Source of the DNA: CAZGGW01 sp964525365
GTDB lineage: Bacteria > Bacillota_I > Bacilli_A > RF39 > UBA660
Reading direction: 5' to 3'
Length of the DNA: 38,050 bases
Assembly (NCBI GenBank): GCA_964525365.1
Contig: CAZGGW010000006.1
Coordinates: 1-38,050, forward strand
The notes beneath the pieces were generated by a model. The model was not told the origin of the DNA. It made no database searches and was given only the letters and a program-made list of their open reading frames with translations. Within the stretch, counting starts at the first letter, position 1, and the number at the start of each line of letters is the position of its first letter. The translations under genes were made by a program, and so were the position numbers. Positions 1 through 7,714 of the stretch are shown here, one piece after another.

Positions 1-333
1 CCAGTATCTCTTGAAACTCCAATTGGTGAAGAGGATGACTCACATTTAGGAGATTTTTTACCAGATGAAAAAACTATGTCTCCAGAAGAATATACTACTT
101 ATGAATTACTTAAAGATGAACTTAAAGAAGTGTTATTAACTTTAACCAAAAGAGAAGAAGAAGTATTAGAATTAAGATTTGGACTTTTTGATGGGCAACA
201 ACACACACTTGAAGAAGTAGGAAAAAGATTTGGAGTTACAAGAGAAAGAATAAGACAAATTGAAGCAAAAGCATTAAGAAAATTGAGGCACCCTTCAAGA
301 GCCAAAAAATTAAAGGATTTTTTAATTGAATAA
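1..333 (+). CDS. rpoD: RNA polymerase primary sigma factor RpoD/SigA, 3' end
   Basis: Only the C-terminal 110 codons are in the window; the frame is open from base 1. The protein directs core RNA polymerase to housekeeping promoters. The visible part starts in region 3 (SLETPIGEEDDSHLGDF, typical of group 1 sigma factors) and continues into region 4, with the -35 recognition helix-turn-helix LEEVGKRFGVTRERIRQIE near its end. The PVSLETPIGEEDDSHLGDF signature, which the second sigma factor at 3921-4865 lacks, marks this as the primary sigma. The stop TAA overlaps the TTG start of the next gene, as in the sigA-trmK order of Bacilli. The promoters seen in this window (TTGACA/TATAAT type) are what this factor is expected to read. 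Confidence 0.97.
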   Translation, partial: PVSLETPIGEEDDSHLGDFLPDEKTMSPEEYTTYELLKDELKEVLLTLTKREEEVLELRFGLFDGQQHTLEEVGKRFGVTRERIRQIEAKALRKLRHPSRAKKLKDFLIE

Positions 334-937
334 GAGAATAAAAACTATATCTTCTTATATTGAAAAAGAAGATATAGTTTTAGACATTGGTTGTGATATG
401 GCTTTGTTAGGAGAATGTTTAGCAGGAAGAGGGATTAAAAGTTATGCTTCAGATAACAAGAAAAATATAATCTTATCTGCACAAGAAAGAATTAATAAAT
501 TAAATCTTTCAGCATACATAACGTTTTATATTAGTGATGGTTTAAAAAATATAGATAGAAATTTGAATATTGATACTTTAGTATTATCGGGTCTTGGTTC
601 ATATACAATTATTAATATATTAAAATATTGTGATAATTTATATAAAAAAATAATTATTGTTTCAAATAATAATTATGAATATTTAAGAAAAAATATGATG
701 CAACTGGGTTACAAAATAAAATTAGAAGAAGTGATATTGGATAAAGAAAAATATTATGATTTAATAATTTATATATCGGGAGATCAAATGCTAACAAATA
801 AAGAATTGTTATTGGGATATAATCATGTAAACCAAGATATGTATATTGAAAGAAATAAACAATTATTGAAAAAATATCAAAAGATTTATAAAACTCGAGC
901 AATAATTAACAAAATAAAATTATTGAAAGAAAGTTAA
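326..937 (+). CDS. trmK: tRNA (adenine(22)-N(1))-methyltransferase TrmK
   Basis: Class I SAM-dependent methyltransferase that makes m1A22 in tRNA. Visible features are the SAM-binding motif I IVLDIGCDMALLG (residues about 17-29), the post-motif acidic residue in SYASDN, and the family signature LVLSGLGSYTIINIL (about residues 85-100), which corresponds to the GMG..I..IL stretch of TrmK. At 203 aa it is a little shorter than Bacillus TrmK. The start is a TTG that overlaps the last codons of rpoD, which implies translational coupling. An in-frame ATG does not occur before motif I, so the TTG is preferred. The rpoD-trmK order is conserved in Bacilli. The 3' end overlaps the convergent gene at 920 by 18 bases. 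Confidence 0.85.
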   Translation: MNKRIKTISSYIEKEDIVLDIGCDMALLGECLAGRGIKSYASDNKKNIILSAQERINKLNLSAYITFYISDGLKNIDRNLNIDTLVLSGLGSYTIINILKYCDNLYKKIIIVSNNNYEYLRKNMMQLGYKIKLEEVILDKEKYYDLIIYISGDQMLTNKELLLGYNHVNQDMYIERNKQLLKKYQKIYKTRAIINKIKLLKES

Positions 938-1201
938 ACTGTTATTTGTGATATTTTGAAACTTTCTTGCATTGTTATTATCTAAATGAAGGGGGCGCTC
1001 GCTTATATTATTTTCTTTTTTACCATTTTTTATTTCATGGTAAATATTAACAAAACTTTTAAAATTCCCAAACATTGGTCGTACTTGCTTGTAGGTGGGA
1101 ATAGCTTTATTCACAAATGTAATGGTTTTATTAGCACCACTAAGTAGTTTATTAATATTTAATGACTTTATTAATGATAAAATAGTAGTATTACCGTTCA
1201 T
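920..1201 (-). CDS. VrrA/YqfQ-like small protein
   Basis: A basic protein of about 93 residues with a weakly hydrophobic, proline-interrupted middle (KTITFVNKAIPTYKQVRP, then FGNFKSFVNIYHEI). This resembles the C-terminal pattern of YqfQ/VrrA proteins (repeated K..N.V...Q...P.I..). In Bacillus, yqfQ lies close downstream of trmK, which supports the call; the family match is by eye and modest. There is no signal peptide, and function is not known for the family. Two starts are possible, GTG at 1210 or ATG at 1201; neither has a convincing ribosome binding site, so the ATG is given. It converges with trmK and overlaps its 3' end. Confidence 0.5.
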   Translation of the reverse strand: MNGNTTILSLIKSLNINKLLSGANKTITFVNKAIPTYKQVRPMFGNFKSFVNIYHEIKNGKKENNISERPLHLDNNNARKFQNITNNSLTFFQ

Positions 1202-1273
1202 TTTATTCACATATAATCAATTTTATAAAAATATTAATCTATTTAATTGATTCCTTTCTACTTAATAGTGTAC

Positions 1274-1297
1274 AAAAGAATATAATTATATTCTTTT
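1274..1297. repeat. 24-base perfect palindrome followed by a T-run
   Basis: The stretch from AAAAGAATATAA to TTATATTCTTTT is perfectly self-complementary and is followed by three more T on the + strand. It lies in the 210-base gap between the start of the yqfQ-like gene and the secretion gene at 1412. It has terminator-like composition, but no upstream + strand gene obviously needs it, because trmK ends at 937 and a convergent gene lies between. It could end readthrough from trmK or act as a protein-binding palindrome. The rest of the gap holds a weak promoter-like TAAAAT at 1375-1380 and the ribosome binding site AAAGGGAG at 1396-1403. Confidence 0.4.
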
Positions 1298-1411
1298 TTT
1301 ATACACCTAATATATTTTATTTTGTTTTAATGTAATTGTGAAAAGAAATGTTAGACTTTTGTAAATAAATTTGATAAAATATCTTTAGAATATAATAAAG
1401 GGAGTATTAAT

Positions 1412-3139
1412 ATGGCTAGAGATAAACATAATAATATATTTAAATCTATTTTTTTAGAAATATCATATTTTATTAAATCTCTTGGATTGGGAGTTTTTAC
1501 AATTATTGATACTTTGTTTACTTTAATAGCATCTTTATGCTCATACGTTTATTATGGGATAAATACAATATTTAAATTTATTTGGCAAAAATTATTTAAA
1601 TATATTTTTTTGGAATTAAAAATATTTTTTGAAGGTCTTAGTAAAGGAAGTTTTTTAATAATGAAGTTTTTATTTTATGATATCCTAGCATTTATTATTA
1701 GATCATTTTCCAGCTTATTTTATTATATTTATAAAAAGACAAAGGTTTCAAATGAAAGGTTTAAACAATTTATAAAAGATTTTCCGGAAAAAATCAAGAA
1801 TTATATACAAAAGAAGATTGATAATATAGGCATTGTAAAATATTATAGGAATAAAAGAGAAAGAGAATTAGAAATTCTACAAATTAATACTACTGGAGAA
1901 GATGCTAAAAGAACTGAGATAAAACATACATATGAATATTTAGTGCGCAACAAAGCCGGGAAATTAATAAAAGGCTACTTTCCCGCACTTTCTAAACTTG
2001 ATACTCACTCATACTTGCTTGATGAGGGGTACGAAGTATATGAAATAAAAACTAATAAATGGATTGATTTTATTCATGGCCAGAATGCCACATTCAACAA
2101 ACGTATGAATAACAAAGATTTAATATTTTGGCTTGCTCAAGTATCAACATATGTTAAAAGTGGAGTGCCATTAACCGATGCCATAAAAATCCTTGCTAAA
2201 CAAGATAAGAAAAGATCACACAAAAAGTTATATGATTCGTTAATATATGAGCTTACTATGGGAGAAAGTTTATCTGAATCTATGAAAAAACAAGGCAAAG
2301 TATATCCACCATTACTTATTAACATGATAAAGGCGGCTGAAATGATTGGAGATATCGAAGGAACTTTGGATGAGATGTCGAATTACTATAGTGAGATGGA
2401 AGATACTAAAAAAGCCATGATACAAGCAGTGTCATATCCCACAATAATTTTTATATTTGCAATTACAGTGGTAACATTTATGCTAGTTTACATAATACCG
2501 CAATTTGAAAATATATATCTTCAAGCGGGTGCAGAGATAAATGGTGCGCTTGCATTTTCATTGAAATTATCCGCTTTTTTGAAAAATCAGTACATGTTAA
2601 TATTATTTATTGTTTTAATAGTTTGTTTAGCATTTAATGTTTTATATAGGAATGTAAAAGCGTTCAGAGCAGGCGTGCAATATTTTATTATGCATATCCC
2701 GGTTATAGGAAAAGTAATAATATACAAAGAAATGAATTTGTTTTCTAAAACCTTTTCTGTTCTTAATAAAAACAATGTTTTATTGACTGATAGCATAGAT
2801 ATATTAAGTAAAATAACTAACAATGAAATATATAAAATGCTTATGTTTGATACTATTTCAAATTTATTACGTGGTGATAAAATGAGTAAATCATTTGAAA
2901 ATAATTGGGCTGTTCCAGAACTTGCATATTATATGATTACTACTGGAGAAGGTACTGGTGAACTCTCTACCATGTTGGAAAAAGTAAGCGATTATTATCA
3001 AAAAGAGCAGAAATCCATAGTCAATGTATTAAAAACATTTTTAGAACCATTTTTAATTATATTTCTTGCAGTAGTAGTAGGTGGTATTGTTATTTCAGTC
3101 ATTGTTCCAATGTTTGGTTTATATGGCAATATATTGTAG
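1412..3139 (+). CDS. Type II secretion system F family protein (PilC/ComGB-like)
   Basis: Polytopic inner-membrane platform protein of a type IV pilus, competence pseudopilus or type II secretion machine. Two T2SF repeats are visible, at residues about 233-360 (FWLAQVSTYVKSGVPLTDAI, then GESLSESM) and 435-570 (FSKTFSVLNKNNVLLTDSI, then TTGEGTGELSTML). Each ends in hydrophobic helices. Before them, residues about 170-215 (YEYLVRNKAGKLIKGYFPA) match the small PilC N-terminal domain. Residues 1-110 form an unusual aromatic, hydrophobic extension with several possible membrane segments, so the protein is 575 aa instead of the usual 350-420. Ribosome binding site AAAGGGAG precedes the ATG. The prepilin peptidase gene follows after 8 bases. 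No motor ATPase or pilin gene is in the window. Confidence 0.88.
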   Translation: MARDKHNNIFKSIFLEISYFIKSLGLGVFTIIDTLFTLIASLCSYVYYGINTIFKFIWQKLFKYIFLELKIFFEGLSKGSFLIMKFLFYDILAFIIRSFSSLFYYIYKKTKVSNERFKQFIKDFPEKIKNYIQKKIDNIGIVKYYRNKRERELEILQINTTGEDAKRTEIKHTYEYLVRNKAGKLIKGYFPALSKLDTHSYLLDEGYEVYEIKTNKWIDFIHGQNATFNKRMNNKDLIFWLAQVSTYVKSGVPLTDAIKILAKQDKKRSHKKLYDSLIYELTMGESLSESMKKQGKVYPPLLINMIKAAEMIGDIEGTLDEMSNYYSEMEDTKKAMIQAVSYPTIIFIFAITVVTFMLVYIIPQFENIYLQAGAEINGALAFSLKLSAFLKNQYMLILFIVLIVCLAFNVLYRNVKAFRAGVQYFIMHIPVIGKVIIYKEMNLFSKTFSVLNKNNVLLTDSIDILSKITNNEIYKMLMFDTISNLLRGDKMSKSFENNWAVPELAYYMITTGEGTGELSTMLEKVSDYYQKEQKSIVNVLKTFLEPFLIIFLAVVVGGIVISVIVPMFGLYGNIL

Positions 3140-3147
3140 GAGGGAAT

Positions 3148-3924
3148 ATGAATATTCTGATAAAGATTATAGTAGTAATATTTGGCCTTATATTTGGAAG
3201 CTTTTTTGCGTGTATGGGTTATAGAATTCCGAATAAAATATCAACTATTAAAAAGAGAAGCTTTTGTCCTTATTGTAAGGAACAATTGAAGTGGTACATG
3301 AATATACCAGTTTTTTCATTTATATTATTAAGAGGAAAATGTGCATATTGTAAAAAAGAAATAAGTCTCATTTATCCATTAGTAGAAATTAGTAGTGCTA
3401 TATTGTTTTTATTAGGATATATTACCTATGGTTTTACTATAGATTATACAATTTTTATTATTCTTTCCGGAACATTTTTAACAACAGCGGTAACTGATTT
3501 TTTATATTATTATGTAAGTGATAGAGTAATAGTAATATCAATCATTTTAATAATATTATTATATTTTTTCAAACTCTCGTATTTTGTTTTGTTTTATAAA
3601 ATTTTAACAGGTATAATTATGTTTGTATTTATGCTTCTTTTTAAATTTTTAGGTGATAAAATGTTTAAAAAAGAAAGCCTAGGTGGGGGAGACATCAAAA
3701 TAATGGGGGTTATAGGATTGACTTTGGGCACTTATCCAATTCCAAATGGAATCTCATTATCTCTTTTCGTCTTAATACTATCTTCAATACTTGGGCTTAT
3801 ATTTGCTTTAATAATAATGAAAAAAAATAAAAATGGTATTGTGCCTTTTGGCCCATTTTTATTTCTTTCATCAATAATAATTTTTTATTTTCAAAATATG
3901 ATTCTAACTATTTTTTCTTTTTAA
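3148..3924 (+). CDS. Prepilin peptidase (A24 family, PilD/ComC-like)
   Basis: Membrane aspartyl protease that cleaves the leader of type IV prepilins and usually also N-methylates the new N-terminus. The 258-aa protein has the N-terminal domain with two zinc-type CxxC pairs (C40/C43 and C65/C68), the characteristic IYPLVEI, and then about six hydrophobic segments. The two catalytic aspartates are seen in TAVTDFLYYYVSD (D117) and the GxGD-type LGGGDIK (D182). It follows the T2SF protein gene closely with ribosome binding site AGGAGGG, so the two are probably one operon for pilus or competence assembly. Its stop overlaps the stop of the convergent sigma factor gene by 3 bases. Confidence 0.93.
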   Translation: MNILIKIIVVIFGLIFGSFFACMGYRIPNKISTIKKRSFCPYCKEQLKWYMNIPVFSFILLRGKCAYCKKEISLIYPLVEISSAILFLLGYITYGFTIDYTIFIILSGTFLTTAVTDFLYYYVSDRVIVISIILIILLYFFKLSYFVLFYKILTGIIMFVFMLLFKFLGDKMFKKESLGGGDIKIMGVIGLTLGTYPIPNGISLSLFVLILSSILGLIFALIIMKKNKNGIVPFGPFLFLSSIIIFYFQNMILTIFSF

Positions 3925-4865
3925 TAAAGTGCTCTTTCTTTGCATTTTTCATTACGTTTGCAATGAAATTGCATTTTTCTTATAGTTCTTTTTTCAATTT
4001 GTCTTATTCTTTCTCTTGTGACACCAAAAATATTTCCGATTTCTTCTAGTGAATATACTTTATCGTTATAAAATTTGTATCTTAATTTTATAATCTCTTT
4101 TTCTCTATCATCTATATTTTGACATAAAAAAAGTTCTTCTACAATTTCTTTATTTAATAAATCTTTTGCTGCTTTTTCTACACTTTCAGCTGCTTCTTTA
4201 TCCTCTAATAATTCTACTAATTCAGTATGTTCTTCTTCTCCTACCATTGTATTATAAGATATAACATCATCACATAGTAATTCATAATTATCCACTTCTT
4301 CAATAGTAAGATTTAAATACTTACACATTTCATTTTTTGTTGGTTCATGAGAAAATTCCCTAACAAAATCTATTTTTTTTGCTTTGTATTTTTTAATTTC
4401 CGTATCCAAATGTACTGGTATGCGAATGGTTCTTGAAGTGTCAGCAATTGCTCTAGTAATAGCTTGTCTGATCCAATAATACGAATATGTAGAAAATTTA
4501 CAATTTTTTTCTAATTTAAAATATTCTACTGCTTTCATAAGTCCAATATTACCTTCTTGAATTAAATCTAGTAGAGATAAACCATTTCCTTGATAACGCT
4601 TTGCAACAGTTACTACCCATCTTAAATTTGAATTTATTAATTTTTCTCTTACTTCTGAGTCATCCTCATTATTTTTTCTTTTGTCGCTTAATTCTTCAAA
4701 ACATTTTTTTTCTTCTTCTGCAGAAAGAACTGGAAATGATTCAAAGGATTGAAAATATAATTCAGTTGTATTATTTTGAATTTTTAAAAAATCAGAATAT
4801 GAATTATCTTCATTAGTTTCATCCTCAGAATATTTTTCCTCTAAATCAAAATCATTATTATTCAT
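3921..4865 (-). CDS. Second RpoD-like (group 2) sigma factor
   Basis: A 314-aa sigma-70 protein distinct from the primary sigma at the left edge. It has an acidic, Asn/Asp/Glu-rich N-terminus (residues 1-35), a short region 1.2 (ELYFQSFESFPVLSAEEE), complete region 2 (SLLDLIQEGNIGLMKAVEYF and FSTYSYYWIRQAITRAI), region 3, and region 4 with LEEIGNIFGVTRERIRQIEK. The long acidic region 1.1 of primary sigmas is missing. Region 2.4 and 4.2 residues resemble RpoD, so it probably reads RpoD-like promoters with altered preference. A strong ribosome binding site (AAAGGGGG) and a perfect consensus promoter precede it. It is convergent with the pilus/prepilin peptidase genes; a role in controlling them is inference. 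Confidence 0.92.
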   Translation of the reverse strand: MNNNDFDLEEKYSEDETNEDNSYSDFLKIQNNTTELYFQSFESFPVLSAEEEKKCFEELSDKRKNNEDDSEVREKLINSNLRWVVTVAKRYQGNGLSLLDLIQEGNIGLMKAVEYFKLEKNCKFSTYSYYWIRQAITRAIADTSRTIRIPVHLDTEIKKYKAKKIDFVREFSHEPTKNEMCKYLNLTIEEVDNYELLCDDVISYNTMVGEEEHTELVELLEDKEAAESVEKAAKDLLNKEIVEELFLCQNIDDREKEIIKLRYKFYNDKVYSLEEIGNIFGVTRERIRQIEKRTIRKMQFHCKRNEKCKERALY

Positions 4866-4894
4866 TTTATACCCCCTTTTTTTATAACCAATAA

Positions 4895-4923
4895 ATTATA
4901 ACATATTTTTAGTTAACTGTCAA
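4895..4923 (-). promoter_or_regulatory. Perfect sigma-A promoter of the second sigma gene
   Basis: Read on the minus strand, TTGACA (4918-4923) and TATAAT (4895-4900) are separated by exactly 17 bases. Both hexamers match consensus fully. The predicted transcript starts about 20 bases before the ATG at 4865 and includes the strong ribosome binding site. Confidence 0.88.
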
Positions 4924-4952
4924 TTGCTTTTGTATAATGTATATGGTACAAT
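4924..4952 (+). promoter_or_regulatory. Probable ruvAB promoter
   Basis: TTGCTT (4924-4929), 17 bases, then TACAAT (4947-4952) with the extended -10 TGG in front. A second TATAAT at 4933-4938 lies between them without a good -35. The leader is very short before the AGGAG and the ATG at 4971. It overlaps, divergently, the -35 box of the sigma gene promoter, so the two promoters may interfere. Confidence 0.5.
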
Positions 4953-4970
4953 TGTTCTATAGGAGCGAGT

Positions 4971-5519
4971 ATGTTTGATTATTTAATTGGTACTATTGAA
5001 AGAATTGAAGCAAATTATATTGTTTTGGATGTTAGTTTTGCTGGTTATAAAATTTTTACATCAAATCCATTTTCTTTTATTGCAGGAGAAAAAGCAAAAA
5101 TTTTTATTTTTAATTATATTAGAGAAGATGAACAATCTTTATATGGATTTAAATCATTAGAAGAAAGAAAATTGTTTTTATCTCTCACACAAGTTAAAGG
5201 ATTAGGCCCTAAAACTGTGCTTCCAATGTTAGCAACAGGAAGTATATCCGGTATAGTAGATGCCATTGAGAGAGAAAATATTTTATATTTAACTAAGTTT
5301 CCTAAAGTTGGGGAAAAACTGGCCAAACAAATTATATTGGATTTAAAAGGAAAATTAGTTGCAGTAAATGATGTAAAAGACGAAAATGAAGATTTGGTTT
5401 TAGCATTAGAGAGTTTGGGATATAAAATGATCGATATTAAAAGAGTGTTAAAGTCTATTGACAACTCTTTACCAATAGAAAATCAAATAAAAGAAGCATT
5501 AAAATTATTATTAAAGTAG
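4971..5519 (+). CDS. ruvA: Holliday junction branch migration protein RuvA
   Basis: RuvA binds four-way DNA junctions as a tetramer and loads the RuvB motor. The 182-aa protein begins with the OB-fold domain (MFDYLIGTIERI, residues 1-60), then has the helix-hairpin-helix region (VKGLGPKTVLPML and FPKVGEKLAKQIILDLKGKL, residues about 75-125), and ends with the small domain III that touches RuvB (residues 138-182). It starts at an ATG after AGGAG and is followed at once by ruvB, as in most bacteria. No ruvC is present; Bacillota use RecU for resolution. Confidence 0.95.
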   Translation: MFDYLIGTIERIEANYIVLDVSFAGYKIFTSNPFSFIAGEKAKIFIFNYIREDEQSLYGFKSLEERKLFLSLTQVKGLGPKTVLPMLATGSISGIVDAIERENILYLTKFPKVGEKLAKQIILDLKGKLVAVNDVKDENEDLVLALESLGYKMIDIKRVLKSIDNSLPIENQIKEALKLLLK

Positions 5520-5525
5520 GTGAAT

Positions 5526-6533
5526 ATGGAAGAGAGAATTATATCAAATTATGAATTAGAAACTGATAGTTTTGAAAAAACAATAAGACCAGATTCAATG
5601 GATGAATATATTGGGCAAGAAGAAATAAAAGATAATTTAATTGTTTTTATAAAAGCTGCTTTACTTAGAAATGAGCCGTTAGATCATGTTCTTTTGTATG
5701 GGCCTCCCGGATTAGGTAAAACAACATTAGCTCATATTATTGCTAATGAACTTGGAAGTAACTTGAGGAGTGTGAGTGGGCCAACGATTGAAAAAAGTGG
5801 CGATATAGCTGCTGTTTTATCGACTTTAGAACCTCGTGATGTGTTATTTATTGATGAAATCCATAGAATTCCAAAATATATTGAAGAAATTTTATATAGT
5901 GCTATGGAAGATTTTAAATTGGATATTATTGTGGGTAGCGAAGGTCAAACTAGAAATATTAATATTGATTTGCCACCATTTACGTTAGTTGGTGCTACTA
6001 CTAGAGCAGGAGATCTTTCTTCTCCTTTAAGAGATAGATTTGGTATTGTATCTAAATTGAATTTTTATACAACATTAGAATTAAAACAAATAATAGAAAG
6101 AACAAGTCGTGTATTAAATATTTCAATAAATGAAGATGCAGCATTGGAAATTTCTAAAAGAAGTAGGAAAACACCAAGAATAGCTAACAGATTACTGAAA
6201 AGAATCGGTGACTTTGCTTTAGTTGAAGGTGATGGAGTAATAACAAAAGAAATTGCTTTATCTTCACTTAAAAAATTGGCTGTTGATGAAAGTGGAATGG
6301 AAAAGATTGATATCGATTATTTAACTAGCATAATCGAAAAATTTAACGGAGGACCTGTCGGAATTGAAAATATTTCTTCATCAATTGGAGAAGAAGTAAC
6401 TACTATTGAAGACGTTATTGAACCATTTTTATTACAAGAGGGCTTCGTTAAAAGAACATCGCGCGGTAGACAAGTAACAGAGAAAGCATATAAGTATTTA
6501 AATAAAGAATATCAAAATTCATTGTTTAATTAA
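5526..6533 (+). CDS. ruvB: Holliday junction DNA helicase RuvB
   Basis: Hexameric AAA+ motor that pulls DNA through the RuvA-bound junction. Visible features are Walker A YGPPGLGKTT, Walker B LFIDEIHR, sensor 1 VGATTRAG followed by the arginine finger region SPLRDRFGI, and the C-terminal winged helix with GGPVGIENI and FVKRTSRGRQ. A GTG at 5520 is also in frame, but it lies inside the ribosome binding site AGTAGGTGA, so the ATG at 5526 is chosen; the same AGGTGA-near-ATG layout is used by smc and rimM. The gene overlaps nothing and ends in a bidirectional terminator. Confidence 0.96.
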   Translation: MEERIISNYELETDSFEKTIRPDSMDEYIGQEEIKDNLIVFIKAALLRNEPLDHVLLYGPPGLGKTTLAHIIANELGSNLRSVSGPTIEKSGDIAAVLSTLEPRDVLFIDEIHRIPKYIEEILYSAMEDFKLDIIVGSEGQTRNINIDLPPFTLVGATTRAGDLSSPLRDRFGIVSKLNFYTTLELKQIIERTSRVLNISINEDAALEISKRSRKTPRIANRLLKRIGDFALVEGDGVITKEIALSSLKKLAVDESGMEKIDIDYLTSIIEKFNGGPVGIENISSSIGEEVTTIEDVIEPFLLQEGFVKRTSRGRQVTEKAYKYLNKEYQNSLFN

Positions 6534-6561
6534 AAAAGAACTATTTATATAGTTCTTTTTT
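6532..6561. terminator. Bidirectional terminator between ruvB and the SBP gene
   Basis: Perfect 13-bp stem: AAAAAAGAACTAT (6532-6544), loop TTAT, ATAGTTCTTTTTT (6549-6561). A-tract and T-tract flank it, so it can work for both converging genes. It overlaps the stop codons of both. Confidence 0.85.
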
Positions 6562-7404
6562 GTATAAATCAATTACATCATTCATTTTTGAAATAAAAGT
6601 TATTCCTTCGTTTTGTTCTTCATCAGTAAGTAAATAAATAGGATTAATCTCTATTTTTGTGAGTTTATAATTATCTATAAAATTTGTGATGGATTTATCT
6701 AATTCTTCATTTTCAAAAACATAAACATATTTAATTTTATTATTTCCAACAAGTTTTCTTGCTTCGGCATAGTTTTTATCACTACTTTCGAGATTTGGAT
6801 CTAAAGGGACAATACTGATACCATACTTTTCTAAATATGAAAAAGTTTTATTTGAAGTAATTAAAATATTGTAATCACCGCTTTTCCCAATATTATATAG
6901 TTCGACATCTAACTCTGATATACTTTCTTTTAATAATTTATAATTATTTTCTATTTTTTCTTTTGTATATATATTATCTGTGTAATCAATTAAACTTTCT
7001 TTGATATTTCTACATAACATTAAATAATTTGATGGGTCTAGCCACAATTCTTCTATTCCATTATTGTAACTCATTTTTTTCATTGCATCTATTATTCTGA
7101 TTTCTCCGTTTATGTTCAACAAGTCTCTTGCGATTGAACCTTCATCGCCTAATCCGTTATATATAAATATATTTCCTTCTGCGAATGTTTTTAACTGTTT
7201 ATTAGTGAAGGTTTTGCTTTTTATATCAGTTCCACTTGGAAAAATACTATTTACATTTGTATATTCACCATATATGGCTTCTGTAGCATATTTTATTGGA
7301 TATATTGTTGTGTAAGTATAATTGTTTTCAAATTCCTCTCCATTAAAACATCCACCAGTAATCATTAATAGAACTACAAATAATAAAATTTTTATTTTTT
7401 TCAT
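6541..7404 (-). CDS. ZnuA/AdcA-like metal ABC transporter substrate-binding lipoprotein, histidine-free
   Basis: A 287-aa secreted lipoprotein with a signal peptide ending in MITGGC (lipid cysteine C19). The body has the cluster 9 (ZnuA/TroA) layout: an early YPIKYATEAI segment, NSIFPSGTD, the long backbone helix, and WLDP. In the family, zinc or manganese is held by histidines in pagxxxHxxexs, HxWLDP and sHxAFxYL. Here those places read SGTDIKS (residues 57-63), EELWLDP (118-124) and TSNKTFSYL (183-191). The whole protein has no histidine, so ordinary zinc binding is unlikely. No permease or ATPase lies nearby. It overlaps yidD by ATGA, so it is translated with a membrane-insertion factor. 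What it binds is unknown. Confidence 0.8.
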   Translation of the reverse strand: MKKIKILLFVVLLMITGGCFNGEEFENNYTYTTIYPIKYATEAIYGEYTNVNSIFPSGTDIKSKTFTNKQLKTFAEGNIFIYNGLGDEGSIARDLLNINGEIRIIDAMKKMSYNNGIEELWLDPSNYLMLCRNIKESLIDYTDNIYTKEKIENNYKLLKESISELDVELYNIGKSGDYNILITSNKTFSYLEKYGISIVPLDPNLESSDKNYAEARKLVGNNKIKYVYVFENEELDKSITNFIDNYKLTKIEINPIYLLTDEEQNEGITFISKMNDVIDLYKKELYK

Positions 7405-7619
7405 TTTTCCTCCATTGGTACTAAATCAATACCACCTTTAAATAAGGGATTACATTTGAGTATTCTTTTGATTCCTAATAACGCTCCTTTAAGAGCCCCA
7501 AATTTAATAACACATTGTTTAGTGTATTCAGAACATGTTGGGTAAAATCTGCATAAATGATGTGTAGAAAAGGGAATGCGCTGATACCACTCAATTAATT
7601 TAACAATTATTTTTTTCAT
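7401..7619 (-). CDS. yidD: Membrane protein insertion efficiency factor YidD
   Basis: Small protein that assists YidC-type insertion of membrane proteins at the inner face of the membrane. The 72-aa sequence carries the full family signature: IEWYQRIPFS, CRFYPTCSEYTKQCV with its conserved cysteines, FGALKGALLGIKRILKCNP and a C-terminal GGIDLVP. It starts at ATG (7617-7619) without a strong ribosome binding site, and its TGA overlaps the ATG of the lipoprotein gene. rpmH, rnpA and yidC are not beside it, unlike the classical arrangement. Confidence 0.95.
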   Translation of the reverse strand: MKKIIVKLIEWYQRIPFSTHHLCRFYPTCSEYTKQCVIKFGALKGALLGIKRILKCNPLFKGGIDLVPMEEK

Positions 7620-7680
7620 ATTATTAGTCTACCATATTTTATAAAAAATTGAAATATTTATAACGATTTTCATATTTATT

Positions 7681-7689
7681 TGTTATAAT
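7681..7689 (+). promoter_or_regulatory. Extended -10 promoter of rnc-smc
   Basis: TGTTATAAT is a perfect extended -10 (TGnTATAAT). No good -35 lies 17 bases upstream. The transcript would begin about 18 bases before the GGAGG and the ATG at 7715. Confidence 0.5.
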
Positions 7690-7714
7690 AGTTGTAGTAC
7701 CTTATGGAGGAAAA

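Noticed and set aside
927..968. Terminator between trmK and the yqfQ-like gene
   Set aside because: A 9-bp stem AAGAAAGTT/AACTTTCTT exists, but the loop is 24 bases and no T-run follows on either strand.
5520..5528. GTG start for ruvB at 5520
   Set aside because: The GTG is part of the ribosome binding site AGTAGGTGA; the ATG at 5526 fits the spacing used by other genes here.
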